DNA of 6,819 nucleotides. Origin: Acidimicrobiaceae bacterium. Its GTDB lineage: Bacteria; Actinomycetota; Acidimicrobiia; Acidimicrobiales; RAAP-2. Numbering within the stretch: position 1 is the first letter of the stretch; every line of letters starts with the position of its first letter. Shown one piece after another: positions 1-5,882 of the stretch. A program made the translations under genes and the position numbers. The stretch covers positions 1 to 6,819 of the forward strand of contig PKZN01000133.1 of the NCBI GenBank assembly GCA_003133075.1. Direction: 5' to 3'. The notes beneath the pieces are model-generated. The model did no database searches. It was not told the origin of the DNA and worked only from the letters and a program-made list of their open reading frames with translations.

Positions 1-152
1 GCGAGGGTGGTGCTCGTCGTTGAGGTGGTCGTGGCCGGCGGCTTCGAAGTAGTGGTGGTGGTGGTCGTGGTTGACGTGATGGCGTGACGACTCAGGGTGA
101 AGATTGCGACGAAGGCAACGAAGATGACGACCGAGATGATCCCGCGTCTCAC
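1..152 (-). CDS. Thr-rich membrane-anchored or secreted protein, N-terminus only (cut by window edge)
   Basis: Fifty codons of an open frame start at a GTG (152-150) and run off the left edge. The start overlaps the stop of the DUF151 nuclease gene as GTGA (149-152), so the two are probably translationally coupled; a GAGGA lies about 9 nt before the GTG. The protein opens with MRRG, followed by a hydrophobic stretch at about residues 4-20 (IISVVIFVAFVAIFTL), which is a signal peptide or single membrane anchor. From about residue 26 it is almost entirely Thr, Ser, Pro and Ala, including eight consecutive Thr encoded mostly by ACC. This looks like an extracytoplasmic linker or stalk, possibly O-glycosylated, leading to a domain outside the window. 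I do not recognise the family, and the missing C-terminal part prevents a functional call. M. tuberculosis has a second MerR gene at the corresponding position, so this neighbour appears lineage-specific. Confidence 0.6.
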   Translation of the reverse strand, partial: MRRGIISVVIFVAFVAIFTLSRHAITSTTTTTTTTSKPPATTTSTTSTTL

Positions 153-667
153 GCGTCGAAGTCCTCGGGGCGCACCTGATCGAGAAACTCCCGCAGTTGC
201 GCCACGAGGTCGGCCTCGCTCGGCGTGTCGAGGGCCACGTACTCCTCGTCCTCTTCGTCGTAGGCGAGTTGCATCACTTTGCCCTCGTCGGCCATGAGGT
301 CGTCGCCCACCAAGATTGGCGCGCCCACCCTCAGCGCCAGCGCGACTGCGTCACTCGGACGCGCGCTCACGATGATCTCTTCGTTCGCCCGCACGAGTCG
401 CAAGTTCGCAAAAAAGGTGTTGTCCACGAGCTCGGTGATCTCGACCGAGAAGACCTTCGCGTTGAGCGCCGCGATCACGTGTCCGAGCAGATCGTGCGAC
501 ATCGGCCGAGGGGCCACGACACCTTGGAGCGCGTAGGCAATCGCCGCGGCCTCCGGTGCTCCGATGAAAATCGGTAGCACCCGCTCACCGCCGACTTCTT
601 CTAACAACAAAAGTGGCGTGGAACTGCCCACGTCGACCCGAACGGCGCGCAGGACCACTTCGATCAT
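149..667 (-). CDS. Bifunctional nuclease family protein (BFN, DUF151)
   Basis: A 172-residue protein whose residues 1-130 form a complete BFN/DUF151 domain. Recognisable segments are LPIFIGAPEAAAIA (31-44), the region around RPMSHDLL (55-62), the VDNTFFANL strand (82-90) and SARPSDAVALALR (102-114), the usual family signature. The C-terminal tail (about 130-172) is strongly acidic, also usual in actinobacterial members. Plant and thermophile homologues have been described as having RNase and DNase activity; the role in actinobacteria is not settled, so the name is a family label. It lies 38 nt downstream of the FtsR-like gene, matching the Rv1828-Rv1829 pair of M. tuberculosis. The ATG at 667-665 has no Shine-Dalgarno but is preceded at exactly 6 nt by TAGGCT, which suggests its own leaderless transcript. 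Its stop overlaps the next gene's GTG. Confidence 0.92.
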   Translation of the reverse strand: MIEVVLRAVRVDVGSSTPLLLLEEVGGERVLPIFIGAPEAAAIAYALQGVVAPRPMSHDLLGHVIAALNAKVFSVEITELVDNTFFANLRLVRANEEIIVSARPSDAVALALRVGAPILVGDDLMADEGKVMQLAYDEEDEEYVALDTPSEADLVAQLREFLDQVRPEDFDA

Positions 668-673
668 GCGTTC

Positions 674-679
674 AGCCTA
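674..679 (-). promoter_or_regulatory. Putative -10 hexamer TAGGCT for a leaderless nuclease transcript
   Basis: On the minus strand the sequence reads TAGGCT, then GAACGC, then the ATG of the nuclease gene. The last T lies 7 positions before the A of the start codon, where an actinobacterial TANNNT -10 element would place transcription initiation on the start codon itself. No clear -35 hexamer is visible. The element sits in the 38-nt gap after the FtsR-like gene. Confidence 0.55.
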
Positions 680-705
680 GACCCGCGTCGTTGACGAAGG
701 GACGT

Positions 706-1485
706 CTAGGCGCGCAGGTAGTCGTTGAGTTCTCGCTCCACTAAGACGCTGCGTAGTGACGCGACTTCGCGAGCCACATCACCCGTGATGGCCACGATCT
801 GTTCGCGCGAGTAGCCCGCACCACCTTGTCGCAGTGGTGCCGTCAAATCGTCAATGACACCAATCTCGCGCTCGGCGACTCGACGGAGCGAACCGAGCAA
901 TCTCGCGTCGACCCCGCGTGCGAGCAACGCCCTCGAGTGTGCGGCCACTCGCACGTCGAGCGCACCGTACATCGTCTCTCCCTCGATCACCACGGGCGTG
1001 ATGAGACCTAGCGCTTGGATCTGATTGAACTCCTCGGGTTCGAGCCCGGTGGTGGCGAGGAGTTCATTGGTGGTGAAGTACTCCTTCACCGGAGCCGGTG
1101 ATTCGTCGCTCGTCGTCGTCACCACGGCCATGACCGCACGGGCCACGGGCGCAGGTGCGGGGGCGCTCACCACACTGGTCGCCGCTTCGCGCGCGGCGTG
1201 GCGAGGCGTCGAGGTCACGTTCGGCGCGGCCAAGAGTCCCTGTTCGATGAGTCGAAGTCGCACGACGCGCAGTGGGACGAACTCCTCGTGAGCGAGGCGT
1301 ATCGCCTCGGTCAAACATTCGACGTCGCGCTCGGAGTAGAGGCGATATCCCTTTCGACTCCGACTCGGTTGTACGAGTCCCTTGTCCTCGTAGTAGCGAA
1401 TTTTCGAGAGCTCCACGTCAGGAAAGATTTTTCTCAGTTGCGCGTGTACTTCGCCAATGCGCATGACGCCCGATCCGCCGCTCAC
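706..1485 (-). CDS. ftsR: MerR-family transcriptional regulator, FtsR/Rv1828 type
   Basis: A 259-residue protein. Residues 8-60 are a MerR winged helix-turn-helix: MRIGEV opens helix 1, then FPDVELSKIRYYEDKGLV (21-38) and GYRLYSERD (46-54). The FPDV-SKIR spacing is characteristic of the actinobacterial Rv1828/FtsR branch. An Ala/Pro/Ser-rich linker (about 98-130) leads to a C-terminal domain with a second winged-helix-like fold and the conserved segment around AEREIGVIDDLTAPLRQ. The M. tuberculosis homologue has this two-domain form, and the Corynebacterium homologue has been reported to activate ftsZ; regulation of division here is inference. There is no Cys-rich metal site, so metal sensing is unlikely. 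The GTG start overlaps the FHA gene's stop as GTGA (1482-1485). An in-frame ATG at 1464-1462 is the alternative and gives MRIGEV as the N-terminus. Neither start has a TANNNT element, so expression probably depends on the upstream FHA transcript. Confidence 0.88.
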   Translation of the reverse strand: MSGGSGVMRIGEVHAQLRKIFPDVELSKIRYYEDKGLVQPSRSRKGYRLYSERDVECLTEAIRLAHEEFVPLRVVRLRLIEQGLLAAPNVTSTPRHAAREAATSVVSAPAPAPVARAVMAVVTTTSDESPAPVKEYFTTNELLATTGLEPEEFNQIQALGLITPVVIEGETMYGALDVRVAAHSRALLARGVDARLLGSLRRVAEREIGVIDDLTAPLRQGGAGYSREQIVAITGDVAREVASLRSVLVERELNDYLRA

Positions 1486-1946
1486 GACGACGCTTCCCAG
1501 AAGACCAGTTTGAATTTACCAATCTGTACTTCGTCCGCCGAGTGCAAGGTCGTCTCTTCCACTCGCTTGCCGTTGACGTAGGTGCCATTGAGCGAGTTGA
1601 GGTCACGCAACGTCACGCGTCCGCTCGCCGTGCGCGTGAACACCGCGTGATGTCGCGACACCGACACGTCGTCGAGCAAGAGGTCGCTCGCCTCGTGACG
1701 ACCCGCGGTCGTGATGTCGTTGACGAGTTCGATGCGCGTGCCCGCTTGGGGTCCCGCGGCAATCACCAGCTCGTCACGATGCTCACCTTGCGGACCGCGG
1801 TTCGCATCGGGGTGCATCGCGTCGGGTGCACTGATCACCGGCACCGCGATGGTTTCGGGAGAGCTCGACTCGTGTTGTGGTGCACCGCACGACCAACAGA
1901 AATTGGCGTTGGCGTTGAGTATCTCTCCACAGCGTCGGCAGTTCAC
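1482..1946 (-). CDS. Zinc-ribbon/FHA domain protein, GarA/OdhI-like
   Basis: A 154-residue protein. Residues 3-21 form a small zinc ribbon with two CxxC knuckles (C3, C6, C17, C20; the second is CWSCG). A flexible segment (about 24-57) contains PETIAVPV, with T32 the only Thr. Residues about 58-150 form a full FHA domain: the AGRH strand (G82 R83), SVSRHHA (S97, R98, H99) and the LNSLNGTYVNG loop (116-126), ending in DEVQIGKFKLVF (138-149), nearly identical to the end of mycobacterial GarA. FHA domains bind phosphothreonine. GarA and OdhI switch glutamate and 2-oxoglutarate enzymes when a Ser/Thr kinase phosphorylates their N-terminal ETTS-type motif, which then folds onto the FHA domain. The position between gcvH and ftsR supports orthology. 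The zinc ribbon is absent from mycobacterial GarA, and the ET motif here is reduced, so the switch may differ. The GTG start is the earliest possible, because an in-frame TAG lies four codons upstream. Confidence 0.88.
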   Translation of the reverse strand: MNCRRCGEILNANANFCWSCGAPQHESSSPETIAVPVISAPDAMHPDANRGPQGEHRDELVIAAGPQAGTRIELVNDITTAGRHEASDLLLDDVSVSRHHAVFTRTASGRVTLRDLNSLNGTYVNGKRVEETTLHSADEVQIGKFKLVFWEASS

Positions 1947-1952
1947 GCCCTC

Positions 1953-1958
1953 ACACTA
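1953..1958 (-). promoter_or_regulatory. Putative -10 hexamer TAGTGT for a leaderless FHA transcript
   Basis: The minus strand reads TAGTGT, then GAGGGC, then the GTG start of the FHA gene: the same 6-nt spacing as at the nuclease, pgsA, aldolase and DinB genes. The element lies in an AT-rich 38-nt gap after gcvH that contrasts with the surrounding GC-rich DNA. GAGGGC resembles a Shine-Dalgarno but abuts the start codon too closely to act as one. This promoter would also serve the overlapping ftsR-like gene. Confidence 0.55.
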
Positions 1959-1984
1959 GTTAACTTTCGAATTTGAAGTCTGGG

Positions 1985-2365
1985 CTAATTCGTTGTAAGG
2001 GCCTCGTACGCAGTGGCGTCAAGCATCGCGTCGAAGTCACCGCTCGATGAGGTCGTAATCTCACAGATCCACCCCTCGCCGTAGGGATCACTGTTCACCA
2101 ATTCGGGTGATGAACTGAGCGTGGTATTGACCGCGGCCACGGTTCCCGCAACGGGTGCGTAGATCTCCGACACGGACTTCGTCGACTCCACTTCACCCAA
2201 CACGCCGCCCACACTGAGCGTCGCTCCGACCTTGGGCAAGTCTACGAAGACCACGTCGCCGAGGGCGTCTTGTGCGTAGTCCGTGATACCCACGCGCACA
2301 CGATCACCCTCGAGCTTGGCCCATTCGTGATCACTGGAGTAACGAAGTTCACTGGGTGTATGCAT
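1985..2365 (-). CDS. gcvH: Glycine cleavage system H protein
   Basis: A 126-residue lipoyl-carrier protein of normal family length. It opens with the typical MHTPSELRYSSDHEW segment, followed by VRVGITDYAQDALGDVVFVDLP (split here as VRVGITDYAQ and DALGDVVFVDLP) and the lipoylation loop GEVESTKSVSEIYAPV, where the Lys at about residue 63 is the lipoyl attachment site. NSDPYGEGWI is also conserved. H protein shuttles the aminomethyl group from glycine between the P, T and L proteins of the glycine cleavage complex in the cytoplasm; those partners are not in this window. A TTG at 2374-2372 would add three residues and has a GAGGA 10 nt upstream. I prefer the ATG because it gives the usual N-terminus and is preceded at 7 nt by TAAGTT. 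The gene follows pgsA and precedes the FHA gene, as in M. tuberculosis, where gcvH directly precedes garA. Confidence 0.95.
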   Translation of the reverse strand: MHTPSELRYSSDHEWAKLEGDRVRVGITDYAQDALGDVVFVDLPKVGATLSVGGVLGEVESTKSVSEIYAPVAGTVAAVNTTLSSSPELVNSDPYGEGWICEITTSSSGDFDAMLDATAYEALTTN

Positions 2366-2372
2366 GCGAGCC

Positions 2373-2378
2373 AACTTA
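2373..2378 (-). promoter_or_regulatory. Putative -10 hexamer TAAGTT upstream of gcvH, overlapping the pgsA stop
   Basis: The minus strand reads TAAGTT, then 7 nt, then the gcvH ATG. The first three bases are the TAA stop of the phosphatidyltransferase gene. The spacing is one base longer than at the other five sites. A competing reading is leadered translation from the TTG at 2374 using the GAGGA around 2389-2385, so confidence is lower. Confidence 0.4.
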
Positions 2379-2987
2379 CAAGATTCCTCGACCTTGACGC
2401 CCGGCGCGCAGCGCCGCCAGCGCGGGCCGCGCGTAGCCCAGCAGCACCAGCCACGACAGCGTGAGACCCATCACGCCGATCACCCAGCACGCGTCGCGCG
2501 CGTCGTGTTGCCAAGTCGTTAGGGCGGCGTGGTGAGCGTTCGACGTCAACAAGAACAGTGGAAACGTTGTCATCAGGGCGAACGTCGAGACCTTGCCCCA
2601 CCACAGGACGTCAATTCTCGCCGCGCCCAAGGCCGCGAGTGCGAGGGTGAGGGCCGACACGATCACTTCGCGCGCGAGCGTCGCGAGCGCGAACCACCAC
2701 GGGACCCCGCCCGCGGCCGCCACGGCGAGGAGACCGCCAACCACCAGCACGCGATCCGCCGACGGGTCGAGAATCTTGCCGACGTTGGAGACTTGGTGGA
2801 GTCGGCGCGCGACGAATCCGTCAATCCAGTCCGTGGCCCCGAGCGTGGCGAGGAGCCACGCCGCAATGGCGCGGTGACCGGTTCCAAAGAGAAGCCAGAA
2901 GAACACCGGGAGAAACGCCAATCGCGCCACCGTAATGACGTTGGGCCACGTCAGCCACCCCGCGTCAGCGCTCTCGCTCTCATCCAC
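2376..2987 (-). CDS. pgsA: CDP-alcohol phosphatidyltransferase, phosphatidylglycerophosphate synthase type
   Basis: A 203-residue integral membrane enzyme. The complete family motif is present: D53xxD56G57xxA60R61, then eight residues to G70xxxD74xxxD78. These Asp residues bind divalent metal and the CDP-diacylglycerol pyrophosphate. PNVITVARL (15-23) is the usual N-terminal segment before the first membrane helix. LAREVIVSAL (104-113) and WGKVSTFALM (130-139) resemble the corresponding parts of PgsA, favouring phosphatidylglycerophosphate synthase (CDP-DAG plus glycerol-3-phosphate), the first committed step to phosphatidylglycerol and cardiolipin. Cardiolipin or phosphatidylinositol-phosphate synthase activity cannot be excluded. 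Hydrophobicity suggests about six membrane helices. The frame stays open upstream to 3197, but that stretch overlaps the aldolase gene and reads as non-coding. The GTG at 2987-2985 is the only sensible start, gives a normal length, leaves a 25-nt gap after the aldolase stop, and is preceded by TACGCT at 6 nt. The gene matches the position of pgsA2 near gcvH in M. tuberculosis. Confidence 0.88.
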   Translation of the reverse strand: MDESESADAGWLTWPNVITVARLAFLPVFFWLLFGTGHRAIAAWLLATLGATDWIDGFVARRLHQVSNVGKILDPSADRVLVVGGLLAVAAAGGVPWWFALATLAREVIVSALTLALAALGAARIDVLWWGKVSTFALMTTFPLFLLTSNAHHAALTTWQHDARDACWVIGVMGLTLSWLVLLGYARPALAALRAGRQGRGIL

Positions 2988-2993
2988 GGCAGA

Positions 2994-2999
2994 AGCGTA
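2994..2999 (-). promoter_or_regulatory. Putative -10 hexamer TACGCT for a leaderless pgsA transcript
   Basis: The minus strand reads TACGCT, then TCTGCC, then the GTG chosen as the pgsA start. The hexamer lies in the 25-nt gap between the aldolase stop and this GTG. No Shine-Dalgarno stands at normal distance. The exact 6-nt spacing supports both the start choice and an internal promoter. Confidence 0.5.
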
Positions 3000-3012
3000 T
3001 TGCTCGTCGTCC

Positions 3013-4062
<1,050 letters not shown>

Positions 4063-4068
4063 GCGGGA

Positions 4069-4074
4069 ATGTTA
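4069..4074 (-). promoter_or_regulatory. Putative -10 hexamer TAACAT for a leaderless aldolase transcript
   Basis: The minus strand reads TAACAT, then TCCCGC, then the aldolase ATG. It is the leftward half of an 85-nt divergent intergenic region (4063-4147) and probably the main promoter of the whole minus-strand block. No strong -35 element is apparent at 16-19 nt. Confidence 0.6.
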
Positions 4075-4121
4075 CAAGGTGCCGCCACAACGACGAGTTG
4101 ACATCGAGCTTCGCCGCGCTC

Positions 4122-4135
4122 GTGAGGAGTCTCAC
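4122..4135. repeat. Short inverted repeat abutting the DinB -10 hexamer
   Basis: The sequence is GTGAG-GAGT-CTCAC, with 5-bp arms and a 4-base centre, ending one base before the TAGGGT element. It occupies the spacer or -35 side of the rightward promoter, where a repressor or activator could bind. The arms are short enough to arise by chance. Confidence 0.3.
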
Positions 4136-4141
4136 TAGGGT
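4136..4141 (+). promoter_or_regulatory. Putative -10 hexamer TAGGGT for a leaderless DinB transcript
   Basis: The plus strand reads TAGGGT, then GTCGAC, then the GTG start of the DinB gene. The spacing matches the minus-strand genes, so the two divergent genes carry mirror-image leaderless arrangements. TTGACA at 4098-4103 is 32 nt away and cannot be its -35. Confidence 0.55.
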
Positions 4142-4147
4142 GTCGAC

Positions 4148-4714
4148 GTGGACGCCGCCTATCGATCGTCGTTACTTCGTCGACTGGTCGCCGCGCATTC
4201 GCTCTACTACGACGCGTGCGCCACCATGGACCTCGAACAGGTGAACGCCGTCGTGGCGCCGACGTCACTGCCGATTGCCTTCTCGCTCGTCCATCAGGTG
4301 CTGATTGAAGACGGCACCATCGTCTTCACCGGAGGTCCCGCACCTCAGTTCTCACCCCGGTGGGCACAACAGATTGATCTGGGTATCGACGACCACGGTA
4401 AGGAACGCAGCGTCGAGGAGATGATGGGTCAACGCATCGGCAACTACGACAGCTTCTTGCAGTTCCAACGTCTGGTCTTTGCGGCGACCGAATCGTACGT
4501 GGCCTCAATTGACCCTTCCAGTTTCGACGAGGTGATCGTCGCCGCGCCCTATGGCCCGAGCGTCGCCCACACGTTCTCGGCCCGAGTCGGCGGGGAGCGC
4601 GGCATCACCCGTAGTGACGCCCTCGAGTGTTGGATCTACCAGCACGCGTTGCGCCACATGGGAGAGATCGAGCACGCGCGATCCCTCGTCGGACTCAGCG
4701 GTATGACATCGTAG
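4148..4714 (+). CDS. DinB-superfamily (four-helix bundle) protein
   Basis: A 188-residue soluble protein with the layout of the DinB/DUF664-like superfamily. The likely metal-binding triad is H49 in SLVHQ on an early helix plus H166 and H170 in the YQHALRHMGEIEHARSLVGL segment near the C-terminus; HxxxH followed by GEIE and LxGLxGM is typical of actinobacterial members. Superfamily members include metal-dependent thiol-S-transferases using mycothiol or bacillithiol and many proteins of unknown activity, so the substrate cannot be named. A central stretch with GPAPQFSPRW (63-72) and EEMMGQRIGNYDSF is not diagnostic to me. The GTG start lacks a Shine-Dalgarno but has TAGGGT at 6 nt. The next plus-strand gene begins 40 nt after the stop, so the two may share transcripts. 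Confidence 0.75.
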   Translation: MDAAYRSSLLRRLVAAHSLYYDACATMDLEQVNAVVAPTSLPIAFSLVHQVLIEDGTIVFTGGPAPQFSPRWAQQIDLGIDDHGKERSVEEMMGQRIGNYDSFLQFQRLVFAATESYVASIDPSSFDEVIVAAPYGPSVAHTFSARVGGERGITRSDALECWIYQHALRHMGEIEHARSLVGLSGMTS

Positions 4715-4717
4715 GAT
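4712..4717 (+). promoter_or_regulatory. Possible -10 hexamer TAGGAT for the serine hydrolase
   Basis: TAGGAT includes the TAG stop of the DinB gene. If used, transcription would start near 4724, giving a leader of about 31 nt that contains the CTGAGT hairpin and the Shine-Dalgarno. TCGGAC at 4689-4694 would be a poor -35 at 17-nt spacing. This is weak evidence; readthrough from the DinB promoter is an alternative. Confidence 0.25.
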
Positions 4718-4726
4718 CGCATTTCT

Positions 4727-4741
4727 CTGAGTGCGACTCAG
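4727..4741. repeat. Perfect inverted repeat in the hydrolase leader
   Basis: The sequence is CTGAGT-GCG-ACTCAG, a perfect 6-bp stem with a 3-base loop, 12 nt after the DinB stop and 4 nt before the Shine-Dalgarno of the hydrolase. There is no following T-run, so it is not an intrinsic terminator. It could be an operator or an mRNA hairpin modulating ribosome access. Confidence 0.4.
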
Positions 4742-4744
4742 TCA

Positions 4745-4751
4745 AGGGGAA
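4745..4751 (+). promoter_or_regulatory. Shine-Dalgarno AGGGGA of the serine hydrolase
   Basis: AAGGGGAA stands about 5 nt before the ATG at 4755. It is the only strong, well-spaced ribosome binding site in the window and fixes this start against the in-frame GTG at 4731, which lies inside the hairpin and has no such site. Confidence 0.7.
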
Positions 4752-4754
4752 AAT

Positions 4755-5882
4755 ATGGCCCAGGTAGAAGGCACGACAACCGGACGCTTCGACGTGCTGC
4801 GCCAACAGCTGTCGGACAACTTGGATCAAGGCGTGGACGTCGGCGCGTCGGTCGCCGTCATCCATCGCGGCGAGTTGGTCTGTGATATCTGGGGCGGCTA
4901 CCGCGACGCCGCCCGAATGACGCCCTGGACCGCCGACACGCTGGTGAACGTGTGGTCCACCACCAAGACCATGACGTTCCTCGTCATGCTTATGCTCTTC
5001 GACCGAGGCGAACTCGACTTCACGGCGCCCGTGGCGACCTATTGGCCCGAGTTCGCCGCAGCGGGCAAGGCCAACATCGAGGTGCGACACCTGATGAACC
5101 ACACCGCAGGGCTCTCGGGCTGGAGCGAACGGCTTGAACCCGAGGCGCTCGCGGACTGGTCACGCTGCACCGACGCGCTCGCGGTGCAAGCGCCATGGTG
5201 GGAGGACCGGACGGTGTCCGGCTACCACGCGATCACCCAGGGTTACTTACTCGGAGAGGTCGTCCGGCGTATTACTGGCACGACGATCGGACAGTTCTTC
5301 AAGACCGAAGTCGCCGACGTACTGGGCGCCGACTTCTTCATTGGCCTGCCCGAGAGCAAAGAGGAACGGGTGAGCGTGGTGATCGCGCCCGACGAAACCG
5401 AAGACTACGGCTTCGACAAGAGCTCTATTCGTTACCGCGCTCTCAGCTCTCCCCCGATTGACGCGCGCGCACCGCGTCATCGCTGGTGGCGCGCGGCGGA
5501 GATTCCCGCCGCGAACGGTCACGGCAACGCCCGCTCGGTCGCGACCATCCAACAGGTCGTCACCAACCGCGGCGAGGTCGATGGACATCGCTTCTTCAGC
5601 GAGAAGACGGGAGAGATGATCTTTGAGGTCCAAACGAGCGGCGTCGACCAGGTGCTGGGCATGGACGTGAACTTCGGGCTCGGCTACGGCCTCGCGAGTA
5701 GCGCCGTGCCGATCGGCCCGCGAGCGTGTTATTGGGGAGGGTTCGGCGGTTCGGTGATCATTATGGACCAGGACCTCGGACTGACCGTCGCGTACATGAT
5801 GAACAAGATGAACGTTGGGCTCGTGGGCGACCTCCGCGGGGGTGTCTTCGCCGTCGCGGCGGCGCTGGCCGCGAGCGCCTAG
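4755..5882 (+). CDS. Beta-lactamase-fold serine hydrolase (class C / family VIII esterase type)
   Basis: A 375-residue protein of the serine beta-lactamase-like superfamily. The SxxK nucleophile motif is S68-T-T-K71, preceded by NVW. The second motif is Y157-H-A in GYHAITQGYLLGE, where family VIII esterases have YxN or YxA variants. The region equivalent to KTG/HxG is WGGFGGS (327-333), a substitution usual in esterases rather than beta-lactamases. LMNHTAGL (113-120) is another family landmark. No signal peptide is seen, so a cytoplasmic carboxylesterase or lipase-like enzyme (EstB/LpqK-like) is more likely than a secreted beta-lactamase; the substrate is unknown. The ATG start is set by AAGGGGA 5 nt upstream. 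The C-terminal TAG overlaps the converging TPR gene's stop in a shared CTAG, leaving no intergenic space. Confidence 0.9.
   Translation: MAQVEGTTTGRFDVLRQQLSDNLDQGVDVGASVAVIHRGELVCDIWGGYRDAARMTPWTADTLVNVWSTTKTMTFLVMLMLFDRGELDFTAPVATYWPEFAAAGKANIEVRHLMNHTAGLSGWSERLEPEALADWSRCTDALAVQAPWWEDRTVSGYHAITQGYLLGEVVRRITGTTIGQFFKTEVADVLGADFFIGLPESKEERVSVVIAPDETEDYGFDKSSIRYRALSSPPIDARAPRHRWWRAAEIPAANGHGNARSVATIQQVVTNRGEVDGHRFFSEKTGEMIFEVQTSGVDQVLGMDVNFGLGYGLASSAVPIGPRACYWGGFGGSVIIMDQDLGLTVAYMMNKMNVGLVGDLRGGVFAVAAALAASA

Noticed and set aside
48..65. GGT/ACC triplet run as a repeat element or CRISPR-like array
   Set aside because: It is a short in-frame Thr-codon run within a coding region, with no spacer structure.
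197..577. Plus-strand open frame of 126 codons opposite the nuclease gene
   Set aside because: Antisense shadow of a clear BFN-domain gene; the product is Arg/His-rich, resembles no family and has no ribosome site.
1542..1976. Plus-strand open frame of 144 codons opposite the FHA gene
   Set aside because: Antisense shadow caused by high GC; the minus strand encodes an unmistakable FHA domain.
4098..4103. Perfect TTGACA as a -35 element for the DinB gene
   Set aside because: It is 32 nt from TAGGGT, and no -10-like hexamer lies 16-19 nt downstream, so it is probably coincidental.
4727..4741. Inverted repeat as an intrinsic terminator of the DinB gene
   Set aside because: The stem is only 6 bp and no T-run follows; it sits directly before a Shine-Dalgarno.
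4731..4754. GTG at 4731 as start of the serine hydrolase
   Set aside because: It lies inside a hairpin without a ribosome site; the ATG at 4755 has AAGGGGA at proper spacing.
4755..5882. Antibiotic-inactivating class C beta-lactamase
   Set aside because: No signal peptide, YHA in place of YxN, and GFGGS in place of KTG; an esterase-type hydrolase fits better.
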